In this document: positions 15,127 to 23,142 of the stretch, piece by piece | Numbering within the stretch: position 1 is the first letter of the stretch | Layout of the letters: each line of letters starts with the position of its first letter | Assembly (NCBI GenBank): GCA_046297395.1 | Contig: JBKCNM010000004.1 | Location: 1-26,092, forward strand | DNA from: JBEICQ01 sp046297395 | GTDB taxonomy: Bacteria; Bacteroidota; Bacteroidia; UBA4408 | Direction: 5' to 3' | DNA length: 26,092 nt | Notes under the pieces: generated by a model | What the model was told of the DNA's origin: nothing | The model's input: the letters and a program-made list of their open reading frames with translations, nothing else | Databases searched by the model: none | Position numbers and translations under genes: made by a program

Positions 15127-17949
15127 ATGCCAAAAGACACTTCCATCCGCTCGGTGTTAATCATCGGAAGCGGGCCCATTATTATCGGACAAGCCTGTGA
15201 GTTTGATTACTCCGGTTCACAAGCAGCCCGCTCGCTCAAAGAGGAAGGCATAGAAGTAAGCCTGATCAATTCGAATCCTGCCACCATCATGACCGATAAG
15301 GTTACTGCCGATCATGTATACCTCCTGCCATTAACAATTGCTTCAATCACAAAAATTTTAAACGAGAGAAAGATTGATGCGGTACTCCCCACCATGGGAG
15401 GACAAACAGCCCTGAATCTGGCCATCAAGGCGGAGGACATGGGAATATGGAAGAAGTATGGTGTACGAATGATTGGTGTAGATGTGCATGCGATAGAGAT
15501 CACAGAGAACCGCGAAAAATTCCGACGCCTGATGATAGAGCTTGGTGTGGGAGTGGCTCCCAGTGAAACAGCCAATTCGTTTCTCGAAGGAAAAGAAATT
15601 GCACAGAAACTCGGATTTCCCTTGGTCATCCGTCCCTCTTTTACCCTTGGTGGCACCGGTGCTTCATTTGTGCATACCCGTGAGCAGTTTGATCAGTTGC
15701 TCACCCGTGGCCTGCATGCCTCGCCTATTCATGAGGTGCTTATAGACAAAGCCCTCACAGGCTGGAAAGAATTTGAGCTTGAATTATTGCGCGATAAAAA
15801 TGACAATGTGGCCATCATCTGTTCCATCGAAAACTTTGATCCGATGGGCATACACACAGGTGATTCCATTACGGTAGCTCCTGCGCAAACGCTGAGTGAC
15901 ACAACCTATCAAAAAATGCGCAGCATGGCCATTGCCATGATGCGTGCCATCGGGAATTTTGCGGGAGGCTGCAATGTGCAGTTTGCCGTAAGCAACGATG
16001 AAAAAGAAGATATCGTGGCCATCGAGATCAATCCAAGGGTTTCTCGTTCCTCTGCACTGGCGAGCAAAGCCACAGGATATCCGATAGCGAAAATTGCATC
16101 CAAACTGGCCATCGGTTATCACCTCGATGAACTGATGAATCCCATCACCGGAAAAACATCTGCCTATTTTGAACCTACCCTCGACTATGTAATCGTAAAA
16201 ATTCCCCGCTGGAACTTCGATAAATTTAAAGGCAGCGACAGACGCCTTGGTCTTCAGATGAAAAGCGTGGGTGAGGTCATGGCCATAGGAAGAAACTTTC
16301 AGGAAGCCCTACAAAAAGCATGTCAGTCATTGGAGATTCGTCGCAACGGACTGGGTGCCGACGGCAAAGAATTACGCAACCGTGAAGAAATTTTAAAGAG
16401 CCTTGAAACACCAAGCTGGAACAGGTTGTTTCATGTGTACGATGCGTTTAAAATGGGCATGCCCCTGAAAACCGTGATGGAAATGACGCATATCGACAAG
16501 TGGTTTTTGATGCAGATTGAAGAATTGATTTTTCTTGAAAAAGACATCCAAAAATATACCCTTGAAGACCTGCCTGCAGATTTGCTCTTTCATGCAAAAC
16601 AAAAAGGTTACTCCGACAGACAGATTGCCAATCTGCTCAACTGTTTGGAAAGTATGGTGTATAAAAAGCGAGTTGCTGCCGGTATTCATCGGGTATATAA
16701 AATGGTGGATACCTGTGCCGGAGAGTTCGTTGCCCAAACACCATACTTTTATTCCACCTTCGAAAGGGGTGATGCAAATGAGTCGGTTCCATCGGCACAA
16801 AAAAAGATTGTGGTGCTTGGAAGCGGTCCCAATCGGATAGGGCAGGGCATTGAGTTTGATTACAGTTGTGTGCATGGTATCCTGGCTGCAAAAGAATGTG
16901 GTTACCAAACCATCATGATCAATTGCAACCCTGAAACAGTGAGCACGGATTTTAGTATTGCCGACAGATTGTATTTTGAGCCCGTTTTTTGGGAACATAT
17001 CTACGACATCATTCTGCATGAAAAACCGGTGGGTGTGATTGTGCAATTGGGTGGACAAACTGCTCTTAAGCTTGCAGAAAAACTGAACAGGTATGGCATA
17101 CGCATCATGGGAACAACTTATGAGGCGCTCGATCTGGCCGAGGACAGGGGAAGTTTTTCTACCCTCCTTAAAAACCATTCCATCCCTTATCCGAAGTTTG
17201 GCGTTATCGAAAGCGTTGAGCAGGCAGTTGAATTGTCGCGGTCTCTTGACTTTCCACTTCTGGTGAGACCGAGTTATGTGTTGGGCGGACAGGGAATGAA
17301 AATTGTCATCAATGAAGATGAACTGGAGCAGCATGTGATGAAAATTTTAAATGATATCCCGGAAAATAAAGTATTGCTCGATCATTTTCTTGACAATGCC
17401 ATAGAAGCAGAAGCTGATGCCATCTGCGACGGAAAGGAGGTTTACATTATTGGAATCATGGAGCACATTGAACCGGCAGGCATTCACTCCGGCGATTCCT
17501 ATGCAGTATTGCCACCTTTTGATTTGCCCGATGAAATTATCCATCAGATAGAGCATCACACGCGTACCATTGCATTGGCACTTAAAACTGTTGGGCTTAT
17601 CAATATTCAGTTTGCCATTAAAAACAATGTGGTATATGTGATTGAAGCAAATCCCCGTGCATCACGCACGGTTCCGTTTATTGCCAAGGCTTATGATGAG
17701 CCCTATGTGAACTATGCCACCAAAATCATGCTGGGCGAAAAAAAAGTAAGTGACTTTACCTTTGCTCCCAGAAAGCGAGGTTTCGCCATCAAGGTTCCGG
17801 TATTTTCATTCGATAAATTTCCGGAAATCAACAAAGAGCTGGGGCCTGAGATGAAATCCACAGGAGAGGCCATTCACTTTATTGAAAATCTTGAAGATGA
17901 ATTTTTTCAGGAAGTGTATAGCGAGCGAAATCTCTACCTAAGTCGATAG
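15127..17949 (+). CDS. carB: Carbamoyl-phosphate synthase large subunit, short form
   Basis: The 940-residue protein shows both homologous synthetase halves. The first opens with LIIGSGPIIIGQACEFDYSG and contains RPSFTLGGTGASF. The second opens near residue 560 with VVLGSGPNRIGQGIEFDYSC and contains RPSYVLGGQGMKIVI. Each half has an ATP-grasp fold, ending in IEINPRVSRSSALASKATGYP and IEANPRASRTVPFIAKAYDEP. CarB makes carbamoyl phosphate from bicarbonate, ATP and glutamine-derived ammonia, feeding pyrimidine and arginine synthesis. The chain stops at the point where E. coli CarB (~1073 residues) enters its C-terminal MGS-like allosteric domain, so UMP/ornithine control through that domain is absent. 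The end (YSERNLYLSR) looks natural, and short CarB proteins are usual in this phylum. The glutaminase subunit carA is not in the window. Confidence 0.97.
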   Translation: MPKDTSIRSVLIIGSGPIIIGQACEFDYSGSQAARSLKEEGIEVSLINSNPATIMTDKVTADHVYLLPLTIASITKILNERKIDAVLPTMGGQTALNLAIKAEDMGIWKKYGVRMIGVDVHAIEITENREKFRRLMIELGVGVAPSETANSFLEGKEIAQKLGFPLVIRPSFTLGGTGASFVHTREQFDQLLTRGLHASPIHEVLIDKALTGWKEFELELLRDKNDNVAIICSIENFDPMGIHTGDSITVAPAQTLSDTTYQKMRSMAIAMMRAIGNFAGGCNVQFAVSNDEKEDIVAIEINPRVSRSSALASKATGYPIAKIASKLAIGYHLDELMNPITGKTSAYFEPTLDYVIVKIPRWNFDKFKGSDRRLGLQMKSVGEVMAIGRNFQEALQKACQSLEIRRNGLGADGKELRNREEILKSLETPSWNRLFHVYDAFKMGMPLKTVMEMTHIDKWFLMQIEELIFLEKDIQKYTLEDLPADLLFHAKQKGYSDRQIANLLNCLESMVYKKRVAAGIHRVYKMVDTCAGEFVAQTPYFYSTFERGDANESVPSAQKKIVVLGSGPNRIGQGIEFDYSCVHGILAAKECGYQTIMINCNPETVSTDFSIADRLYFEPVFWEHIYDIILHEKPVGVIVQLGGQTALKLAEKLNRYGIRIMGTTYEALDLAEDRGSFSTLLKNHSIPYPKFGVIESVEQAVELSRSLDFPLLVRPSYVLGGQGMKIVINEDELEQHVMKILNDIPENKVLLDHFLDNAIEAEADAICDGKEVYIIGIMEHIEPAGIHSGDSYAVLPPFDLPDEIIHQIEHHTRTIALALKTVGLINIQFAIKNNVVYVIEANPRASRTVPFIAKAYDEPYVNYATKIMLGEKKVSDFTFAPRKRGFAIKVPVFSFDKFPEINKELGPEMKSTGEAIHFIENLEDEFFQEVYSERNLYLSR

Positions 17950-17980
17950 ATTGTTTTCATTGGACATAAAAATGAAGGAG

Positions 17981-18041
17981 CACACTTGTCACCTGTGCCA
18001 TTCATTTTTATCATACATACTTTGTGCTTCCTCTACTTTTC
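17981..18041. repeat. First copy of a tandem ~70-bp intergenic unit
   Basis: The unit begins CACACTTGTCACCTGTGCCA and includes CATTTTTATCATACATAC and CTTTGTGCTTCCT. It recurs about 70-72 bp downstream at 18051 with few changes. Both units begin with a short inverted repeat around GCACA...TGTGC. Confidence 0.75.
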
Positions 18042-18050
18042 AAACGCCAG

Positions 18051-18236
18051 CACACATTTTTCGCGTGTGCCAATCATTTTTATTCTGTATGCTTTGTGCT
18101 TCCTTTAATTTCTCTGAGTTCAAAAATTCCGGTGGAAAAAAATTAAATTCTCAGGTTGGTTATAAAATGTCACATAACACCTTTTGAAATTCCCATGTCA
18201 AATATTTTACAACACACTTTAAGCATCCTTAACACC
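18051..18236. repeat. Upstream copy of a ~175-bp direct repeat flanking the P460 gene
   Basis: This copy starts with the second tandem unit (CACAC...GTGTGCCAATCATTTTTATT, CTTTGTGCTTCCTTTAAT). It continues through GGTGGAAAAAAATTAAATTC, GGTTGGTTATAAAA and ends with ATCCTTAACACC. The same landmarks in the same order occur at 19106-19278, offset by 1041-1042 bp. By eye the two copies are roughly two-thirds identical with almost no length change. An ORF of 78 codons across this region is a by-product of the repeat. Confidence 0.75.
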
Positions 18237-18345
18237 CATATTGAATAGATACTTCAATTAATGACACTTTTGGTTTTTCTTTCAACAGAAACAATAATGC
18301 GAAACATAATGCGTTTTCATCTTTATAATAGGTATAAAAATCAAA

Positions 18346-18867
18346 ATGAGGACCAAACGAACAATAGCTTTAAAAATGTTTATTTGCCTTTCAGGCATAT
18401 GGTTTATGAATTCATGTAAAAAAGAAGAACAAGCACAAGGGACAGATAAAGAACTTTATGAAATGGCCAAAACTACTAGTGGTTTTTTTTGGTACAAAAA
18501 CTCTGATGCATTATTAAACAAAAGTTCTGGGAGTGCCCATCCGCAAAATTTTCTGAGGACGAGATATAATTCTATTGCTGCCAGTAAACTCGACTCAAAT
18601 GGAAAAATATCTTCAGGTGCGACTTTTCCAGAGGGCTCTTTGATTGTTAAAGAATTACTAGACAATTCATCTACCCTCAAACGATATGCAATTTTGTATA
18701 AAAAATCAGGTAGTTCAGATGCAGATGCTAAAGGATGGGTATGGGGATATATCAACGCAGACGGAACAGTAGCTGAAGCTGCCTCAAAAAAAGGAACTTC
18801 ATGCATTAGCTGCCATTCACAAGCTAATAATATTGATTATATGTTGATGAATAAATATTTTCCATAA
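18346..18867 (+). CDS. Cytochrome P460-family c-type heme lipoprotein
   Basis: The 173-residue protein begins with a lipoprotein signal (CLSGIWFMNSC, acylated C24). It shows the cytochrome P460 pattern GATFPEGSLIVKELLD (about 91-106), YAILYKK, KGWVWGYINADG and the heme site CISCH (C153-x2-C156-H157) followed by SQANNIDYMLMNK. Family members bind one covalent heme in a beta-rich fold; characterised relatives oxidise hydroxylamine or bind nitric oxide (cytochrome c'-beta). Which of these applies here cannot be read, and the extra heme-lysine crosslink of true P460 cannot be assigned. A lipid anchor predicts attachment to a membrane facing the periplasm. The gene stands alone, has visibly higher A+T than carB or the E1 gene, and is bracketed by two diverged direct repeats, which suggests gain by transfer. 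No cytochrome maturation gene is nearby. Confidence 0.9.
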   Translation: MRTKRTIALKMFICLSGIWFMNSCKKEEQAQGTDKELYEMAKTTSGFFWYKNSDALLNKSSGSAHPQNFLRTRYNSIAASKLDSNGKISSGATFPEGSLIVKELLDNSSTLKRYAILYKKSGSSDADAKGWVWGYINADGTVAEAASKKGTSCISCHSQANNIDYMLMNKYFP

Positions 18868-19428
18868 CTTTTATACCGCGATAAATTATGCCTGCTCACG
18901 ATGGTAAGGCTTGTCACCTATTTTTCCTAGACCCTTTTTACGAACAAAAATTATGATGGTGATTTATTCTTCTTTTAGTTGATTTTCTGGCAAAGCACTT
19001 ACGCTGAAGCACGCCATCATTTATTCTCTACTTTCTTTGCTCGTTCTCTGCGTGCAAATAATCAGGTGGTATTTTATTAACTCCACGCTTTCTCAAATTT
19101 TACTTGTGTGCCGATTGTTTTTATTATTCATTATTTGTGTTCCCTTTAATTGAATTGTGTGCAAAAGTTACTGTGGAAAAAAAATTAAATTCGCTGATTG
19201 GTTTTATAATACCACATGAATCCCGTTGTAATTCACATGCCACATCTTTTATAATACACTTCAAAAATCCTTAACACCATGACAGTACGCAAATCTTATT
19301 TAGAAGTCCTCTTGTATTTGTTTGTTGTACGGATTTTTTATTCTTAAATAAAGACTTAAAATATGCTTTTTTATAGAATTAAGCTTATCTTATCGTCAGT
19401 TTAAAACTGAAGATTGTAATTGTTTTTT
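18868..19428. other. AT-rich intergenic region
   Basis: These 561 bp have no supportable gene. The centre holds the second direct-repeat copy. The segment near 19006-19046 (CACGCCATCATTTATTCTC, CTTTGCTCGTTCTCT) may be a very degenerate extra unit, but that is uncertain. The last ~150 bp are AT-rich and featureless. No clear terminator was found for the P460 gene (+) or the GT-C-like gene (-). Confidence 0.6.
19106..19278. repeat. Downstream copy of the direct repeat flanking the P460 gene
   Basis: The landmarks match the copy at 18065-18236 in order and spacing: GTGTGCC, TTTTTATT, TTTGTG, CCTTTAATT, GTGGAAAAAAAATTAAATT, GATTGGTTTTATAA, a CACAT motif and ATCCTTAACACC. Only one ~70-bp unit is present here, against two upstream. 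Confidence 0.75.
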
Positions 19429-21150
19429 TTAGGGTCTGCCGTTATTCTCTAATGCATACCTGCGGATTTCACAGCTTACATTTTTAACGGAAAAGTGCTC
19501 TGATTTTTCGTTCCAAATCACAAAACGGATGCGTGCTCCTGAGGGAATTTTCTCCGGAAGAATCACAGCATACGAACCCTCATCCCATCTTCCCGCTTGT
19601 CTTGGCAGGGGAGTAACAAAACCTTTGCTCCAAAAAATGGTTTTTCCGGAAGGATTGAAGAGGCTAAGCGTGAATAAACTACCGCAGGCAGACATATAAT
19701 TTTTTTCCCGGTATAAAGCATGCATAGATGCGAGGTAACGATTTCCATCAGTCAACTCATCTGCGAGCACATAATCGATGGATTTGCCGTATGCAGTCTG
19801 TGAATCAAATATACAGGTTGATGAGTCACTGTATGAAAAAACAGGAAGAGCAGGATAGCCAAAGATTTCCTGTGTCTCACCTCTCACCAGGCCTGCATAT
19901 TTTTTATGTGTTTTGCCAAAAACAAAAAGCGCTTTTTCTGCATTCATTCCATCGGGTGGAATGATGCCTTGCATATATTGCCATGATAGCAGCGTGTTCC
20001 ATAGGATGAAAACAAAACAGATGCCTACAAACAACCTGTGAAGAATCACACGACTTTGCAAGCGCACCGTCACAGCCTGCAAACCGATGGAAAAAAATAC
20101 CATATAATCGCAATAGGGGCGCAAGCCAAAGCCATCACCGAAGTACCAATTCCACCAGGCCGAAAGCAGGTAGATGCTTACAAAAAGCCAGGGTAATATT
20201 TTTCGATTTTCACTAAAAAATAAGCCGGCAAATGCTGGAATCAAAAGTGGAAACCAGGTGAATAATCCCTTGCGAAAACCAAGGAGTGAATCGGCGAAAC
20301 GCGGTTGAAAAAAGTAAAATCCTTCTCCGGGATAGCTTGGCGGAAGAACCATGCCGGTTTGTAAAACATTGCTTGCAATGACTGCAAAAATTGGCATTGT
20401 TGCAAGAAGCAGGAAAGGGATGTTCTTTACATATAAATCAAAATTTTCAAGCCCATTTTTTTTTATGAGGTATGGAAGTGTCAGCAACAGTACAAAATGA
20501 AAATGACGGATGCTTACAGCCATCGAAAAAAAGAAAATGGCTAAGTACACATAACGCTTTCGTCCTGTTGTTTGAAAGTGAAGAAGCGCAAATACAAAAC
20601 CTGAGATCATTGCAAATGCATAGATGTGCGACATGGCCGGTTCATCAACTGCATAGAAGATAAGATTGGTGCCAAACACGATGCAAATTATTGTAAGAAC
20701 AGAAGATTTTGAAGCGGGATATAACATTTGCAATGTCCGAACAACAACAAAGCAACCGATCAGTAAAAATAACCAGCCATTAATGGTTATGGATAGATGA
20801 AAAATGCCGGCATAAGGGTTGAAATCCTCCCCGCTTAGTCGCTGAAAAATTGTGGCAATTGCAAAAGCAGGCAACATGCAAAACGCTGTTCCGGGAGGAT
20901 ATTTGTTGTAATAAACTTGTCCGCATCGGACCATGTAGGGAGGAATCTCAACCTCATGATTAGATTGAATTGACTGAGTAGTTCCAAAAATTTTATTGTG
21001 CCATTCAATCAGAAATGCATAATACCCTTTGCCGTCTCCGTCTATGATGCTTCTTCCTGAGCTGTGCAGTTGCATGCGATATCCTGCAAGGACTGAGGAT
21101 AAGAGCAGGGCAGATAAAATCAGGAATGATTGATAGCGCGCTGCCTGCAT
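19429..21150 (-). CDS. Integral membrane protein, GT-C glycosyltransferase-like
   Basis: The 573-residue protein has about ten to eleven membrane helices up to residue ~400 and a ~170-residue C-terminal soluble domain, probably periplasmic. Features resembling GT-C glycosyltransferases that use polyprenyl-phosphate sugars are the acidic first loop (IIDGDGKGYYAFLIEW, about 35-50), the KYPPGTAF loop, DEPAMSHIYAFA, a GFRKGLFTWFP segment and WWNWYFGDGFGLRPYCDY. The acidic residues at 37-39 are the best catalytic candidates. The sugar and acceptor are unknown, and assignment to a named GT family is not possible by eye. The ATG at 21150 is the only start that keeps the first helix, and it lies 31 bp inside rlmB, so the two genes are coupled. 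It is the last gene of the minus-strand unit. Confidence 0.65.
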   Translation of the reverse strand: MQAARYQSFLILSALLLSSVLAGYRMQLHSSGRSIIDGDGKGYYAFLIEWHNKIFGTTQSIQSNHEVEIPPYMVRCGQVYYNKYPPGTAFCMLPAFAIATIFQRLSGEDFNPYAGIFHLSITINGWLFLLIGCFVVVRTLQMLYPASKSSVLTIICIVFGTNLIFYAVDEPAMSHIYAFAMISGFVFALLHFQTTGRKRYVYLAIFFFSMAVSIRHFHFVLLLTLPYLIKKNGLENFDLYVKNIPFLLLATMPIFAVIASNVLQTGMVLPPSYPGEGFYFFQPRFADSLLGFRKGLFTWFPLLIPAFAGLFFSENRKILPWLFVSIYLLSAWWNWYFGDGFGLRPYCDYMVFFSIGLQAVTVRLQSRVILHRLFVGICFVFILWNTLLSWQYMQGIIPPDGMNAEKALFVFGKTHKKYAGLVRGETQEIFGYPALPVFSYSDSSTCIFDSQTAYGKSIDYVLADELTDGNRYLASMHALYREKNYMSACGSLFTLSLFNPSGKTIFWSKGFVTPLPRQAGRWDEGSYAVILPEKIPSGARIRFVIWNEKSEHFSVKNVSCEIRRYALENNGRP

Positions 21151-21866
21151 ACTTCATACAACATGATGCCTGCTGCCACCGAGACATTAAGAGATGACAT
21201 GCCATTTCCAATGGGAATGCGCACCAAGAGATTACACATTTTGAGGTATTCCGGTGATATTCCGGTTTCTTCCGAACCCATCAAGAGAGCCACCGGGCCA
21301 GAGAGCATACCCTCGCCGGAAATTTCGTTCCCTTTTTCTGTAGCTGCCACCAGTTTGCAACCGCAATGAGAAAGATAAAGCAGATCAGCTTTGAGGTTGG
21401 ATGTTTTACACACCTTTAAGGTATGCAATGCACCCGCTGAAGTTTTCATCGCATCAGATCCAATGCGCGCAGCGTTCTGTGAAGGAATAACCACTGCATC
21501 TGCGCCAAAGGCCAGTGCACTTCTGCAGATGGCACCAAAGTTTCTTACATCGGTAATTTTATCAAGTACCAATACCAGTGGATCTTTTCCCATGTCATAG
21601 CAAGTTTGAATGATTTCATCAAGTTTATAAAAGGGAGTGGGAGAGATAAATGCCACAATACCTTGGTGGTTTTTGCGAGTAATCTTGTTGATTGCCTCCA
21701 AAGGCACCTGTCTGATTTCGACGGATTGCTGTTTGAGTTCTCTTATCAGGGATTGTAACTGTTCCCCTTTGATTCCTCTTTGCAGCACTACCCGATCTAT
21801 TGTTTTTCCGGCCTGAAAGGCTTCAGCAACCGCGTGAATCCCGTATACAAAATCCTCTGCATTCAT
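21120..21866 (-). CDS. rlmB: RlmB-type 23S rRNA 2'-O-methyltransferase (SpoU/TrmH family)
   Basis: This 248-residue protein has an N-terminal substrate-binding domain (about 1-75; FVYGIHAVAEAF) and a knotted SPOUT catalytic domain. All three SpoU motifs are visible: DKITDVRNFGAICRSALAFG (N109, R115), ALLMGSEETGIS (about 194-204) and IPIGNGMSSLNVSVAAGIML (about 217-236). RlmB methylates the 2'-O of G2251 in the 23S rRNA peptidyl-transferase P loop with S-adenosylmethionine. The related TrmH/RlmH-type enzymes share the motifs, but the GIHAV start and length favour RlmB. It starts 1 bp after the GWxTD gene stop and overlaps the GT-C-like gene by 31 bp. Confidence 0.92.
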   Translation of the reverse strand: MNAEDFVYGIHAVAEAFQAGKTIDRVVLQRGIKGEQLQSLIRELKQQSVEIRQVPLEAINKITRKNHQGIVAFISPTPFYKLDEIIQTCYDMGKDPLVLVLDKITDVRNFGAICRSALAFGADAVVIPSQNAARIGSDAMKTSAGALHTLKVCKTSNLKADLLYLSHCGCKLVAATEKGNEISGEGMLSGPVALLMGSEETGISPEYLKMCNLLVRIPIGNGMSSLNVSVAAGIMLYEVCRQRAINHS

Positions 21867-21867
21867 A

Positions 21868-23142
21868 TTATCTCTCGCTTAATAGTCGGCCCTGTCTCCA
21901 TGCATCTACCGTTCGTTGCCAAAGTTCCTTGTAAAATTCTGCACGGTTAAGGGCAAAATCATTGTCTGAAAAAGGGTTTTCGATTTTGGTGAAAACAAAA
22001 TTAATCGACCCAATGGTATTGCCTTCTCCGTAAACCCAGGTTTCTGAGGCATCATCACTGAGGATCTTTGAAGGATAACCAAATACAATAAAAATTAAAC
22101 CCCGGTCACTTTTCCATCCGGGTAAGTGGGAGTTAAAAAAACGATTAGAAAACTGAACCCTGTTAAAGTAAATGCCAATCAATTGTTTGGCACGCTCTTT
22201 ATTCGGACTGAATCTTAACCAGATTTCATCAAGTGAAGCTTTGGGATCTTTAGACTCAGTAAGTTCAGCGTATTCCTGTCGGTTTACTATGTAACGCATG
22301 TAGCGTAGCATTTCCGTACTTAAATAATATCCGTCTTTTTGTTTCTCGCGGATGAATAGTGTGTATCCGCTCGTAGAATTGGTGTCGGCAACAATGTGAT
22401 AAAACCCTGTATTACCTGCCATGAAAATGGCATTCTGTTGTTCATCTGTGCGGAGATAAAATATACTGTCTGCCTTGTAATCGAATGGGATTTGTTCGGC
22501 TCCTGAGAAAGGTGGAGGAGGAAACGGAAATTCACGCTTGTAGTATCTTACCTGAAGCAATTTGTCTTCTTTGGCAAATCGGTAATGTATTCTTAGCATG
22601 GAGCCCGGCTCTGCTGAGTAATTGGGAAGCGGGCAAGAAGGATAAGCAGTAGTGTTCACGAAAAAATTTTCTCTCTGCAGGGGTGATGTTTTATAGATTC
22701 GCAAATAAGTAACACCCATTGTTTTACGATTTTCATCCATGGCAATAATTTCTGCAAGACAATTGCTTCCCTGTAATATTTTCACCGGAAAGTTTCCGTA
22801 AATCAAATGAGTTTTGTTTTCTGCAAGACTATCAGAAATCCAAACCGTTCCTGAATCCAGAATATTTTCAGTAACATAATTTGGAAATATTTTATAGGAA
22901 ATTTTCACCCGGCTGAAGTACACCCCTTTTTCGGAGGTGCGTGTATAAAGCAACTCTTCAGATTGTAATTGGTAGTGGAGGTGAGTGGTCATGCTATCTG
23001 TATGCACTGCCTGAACAAGCGCATGTATGGTTACAGCATCTCTTGGCTTTGCTGCAGATCCTGCTTTACGCACACCCATGCATGAGGAGAGAAACGCACC
23101 TAAAATCAGAAGCCCGAAAATTGTAGGTCTGAACAACATCAT
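21868..23142 (-). CDS. GWxTD-domain lipoprotein
   Basis: The 424-residue product has a lipoprotein signal (GLLILGAFLSSCMG, acylated C21). It continues with a beta-rich middle (about 40-280) and a C-terminal GWxTD domain. The domain core reads IWLRFSPNKERAKQLIGIYF, then PGWKSDRGLIFIVFGYP, with W343 and D346 matching the G-W-x-[TS]-D signature, followed by ETWVYGEG. GWxTD proteins are frequent in Bacteroidota and related phyla but have no assigned biochemical activity. The start ATG at 23142 overlaps the upstream stop as ATGA, and rlmB follows after 1 bp, so the three genes form one transcript. A serine replaces the threonine of the name motif, a conservative change. Confidence 0.85.
   Translation of the reverse strand: MMLFRPTIFGLLILGAFLSSCMGVRKAGSAAKPRDAVTIHALVQAVHTDSMTTHLHYQLQSEELLYTRTSEKGVYFSRVKISYKIFPNYVTENILDSGTVWISDSLAENKTHLIYGNFPVKILQGSNCLAEIIAMDENRKTMGVTYLRIYKTSPLQRENFFVNTTAYPSCPLPNYSAEPGSMLRIHYRFAKEDKLLQVRYYKREFPFPPPPFSGAEQIPFDYKADSIFYLRTDEQQNAIFMAGNTGFYHIVADTNSTSGYTLFIREKQKDGYYLSTEMLRYMRYIVNRQEYAELTESKDPKASLDEIWLRFSPNKERAKQLIGIYFNRVQFSNRFFNSHLPGWKSDRGLIFIVFGYPSKILSDDASETWVYGEGNTIGSINFVFTKIENPFSDNDFALNRAEFYKELWQRTVDAWRQGRLLSER

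Noticed and set aside
16393..17334. Long minus-strand ORF (313 codons) opposite carB
   Set aside because: carB in this interval is intact and strongly conserved; the antisense frame has no domain and is a shadow.
17951..18187. Plus-strand 78-codon ORF after carB
   Set aside because: It lies across the tandem and direct intergenic repeats, and its repeated HLCHSFLSYILCASS / RVCQSFLFCMLCASF segments come from the DNA repeat. It starts at TTG and matches no family.
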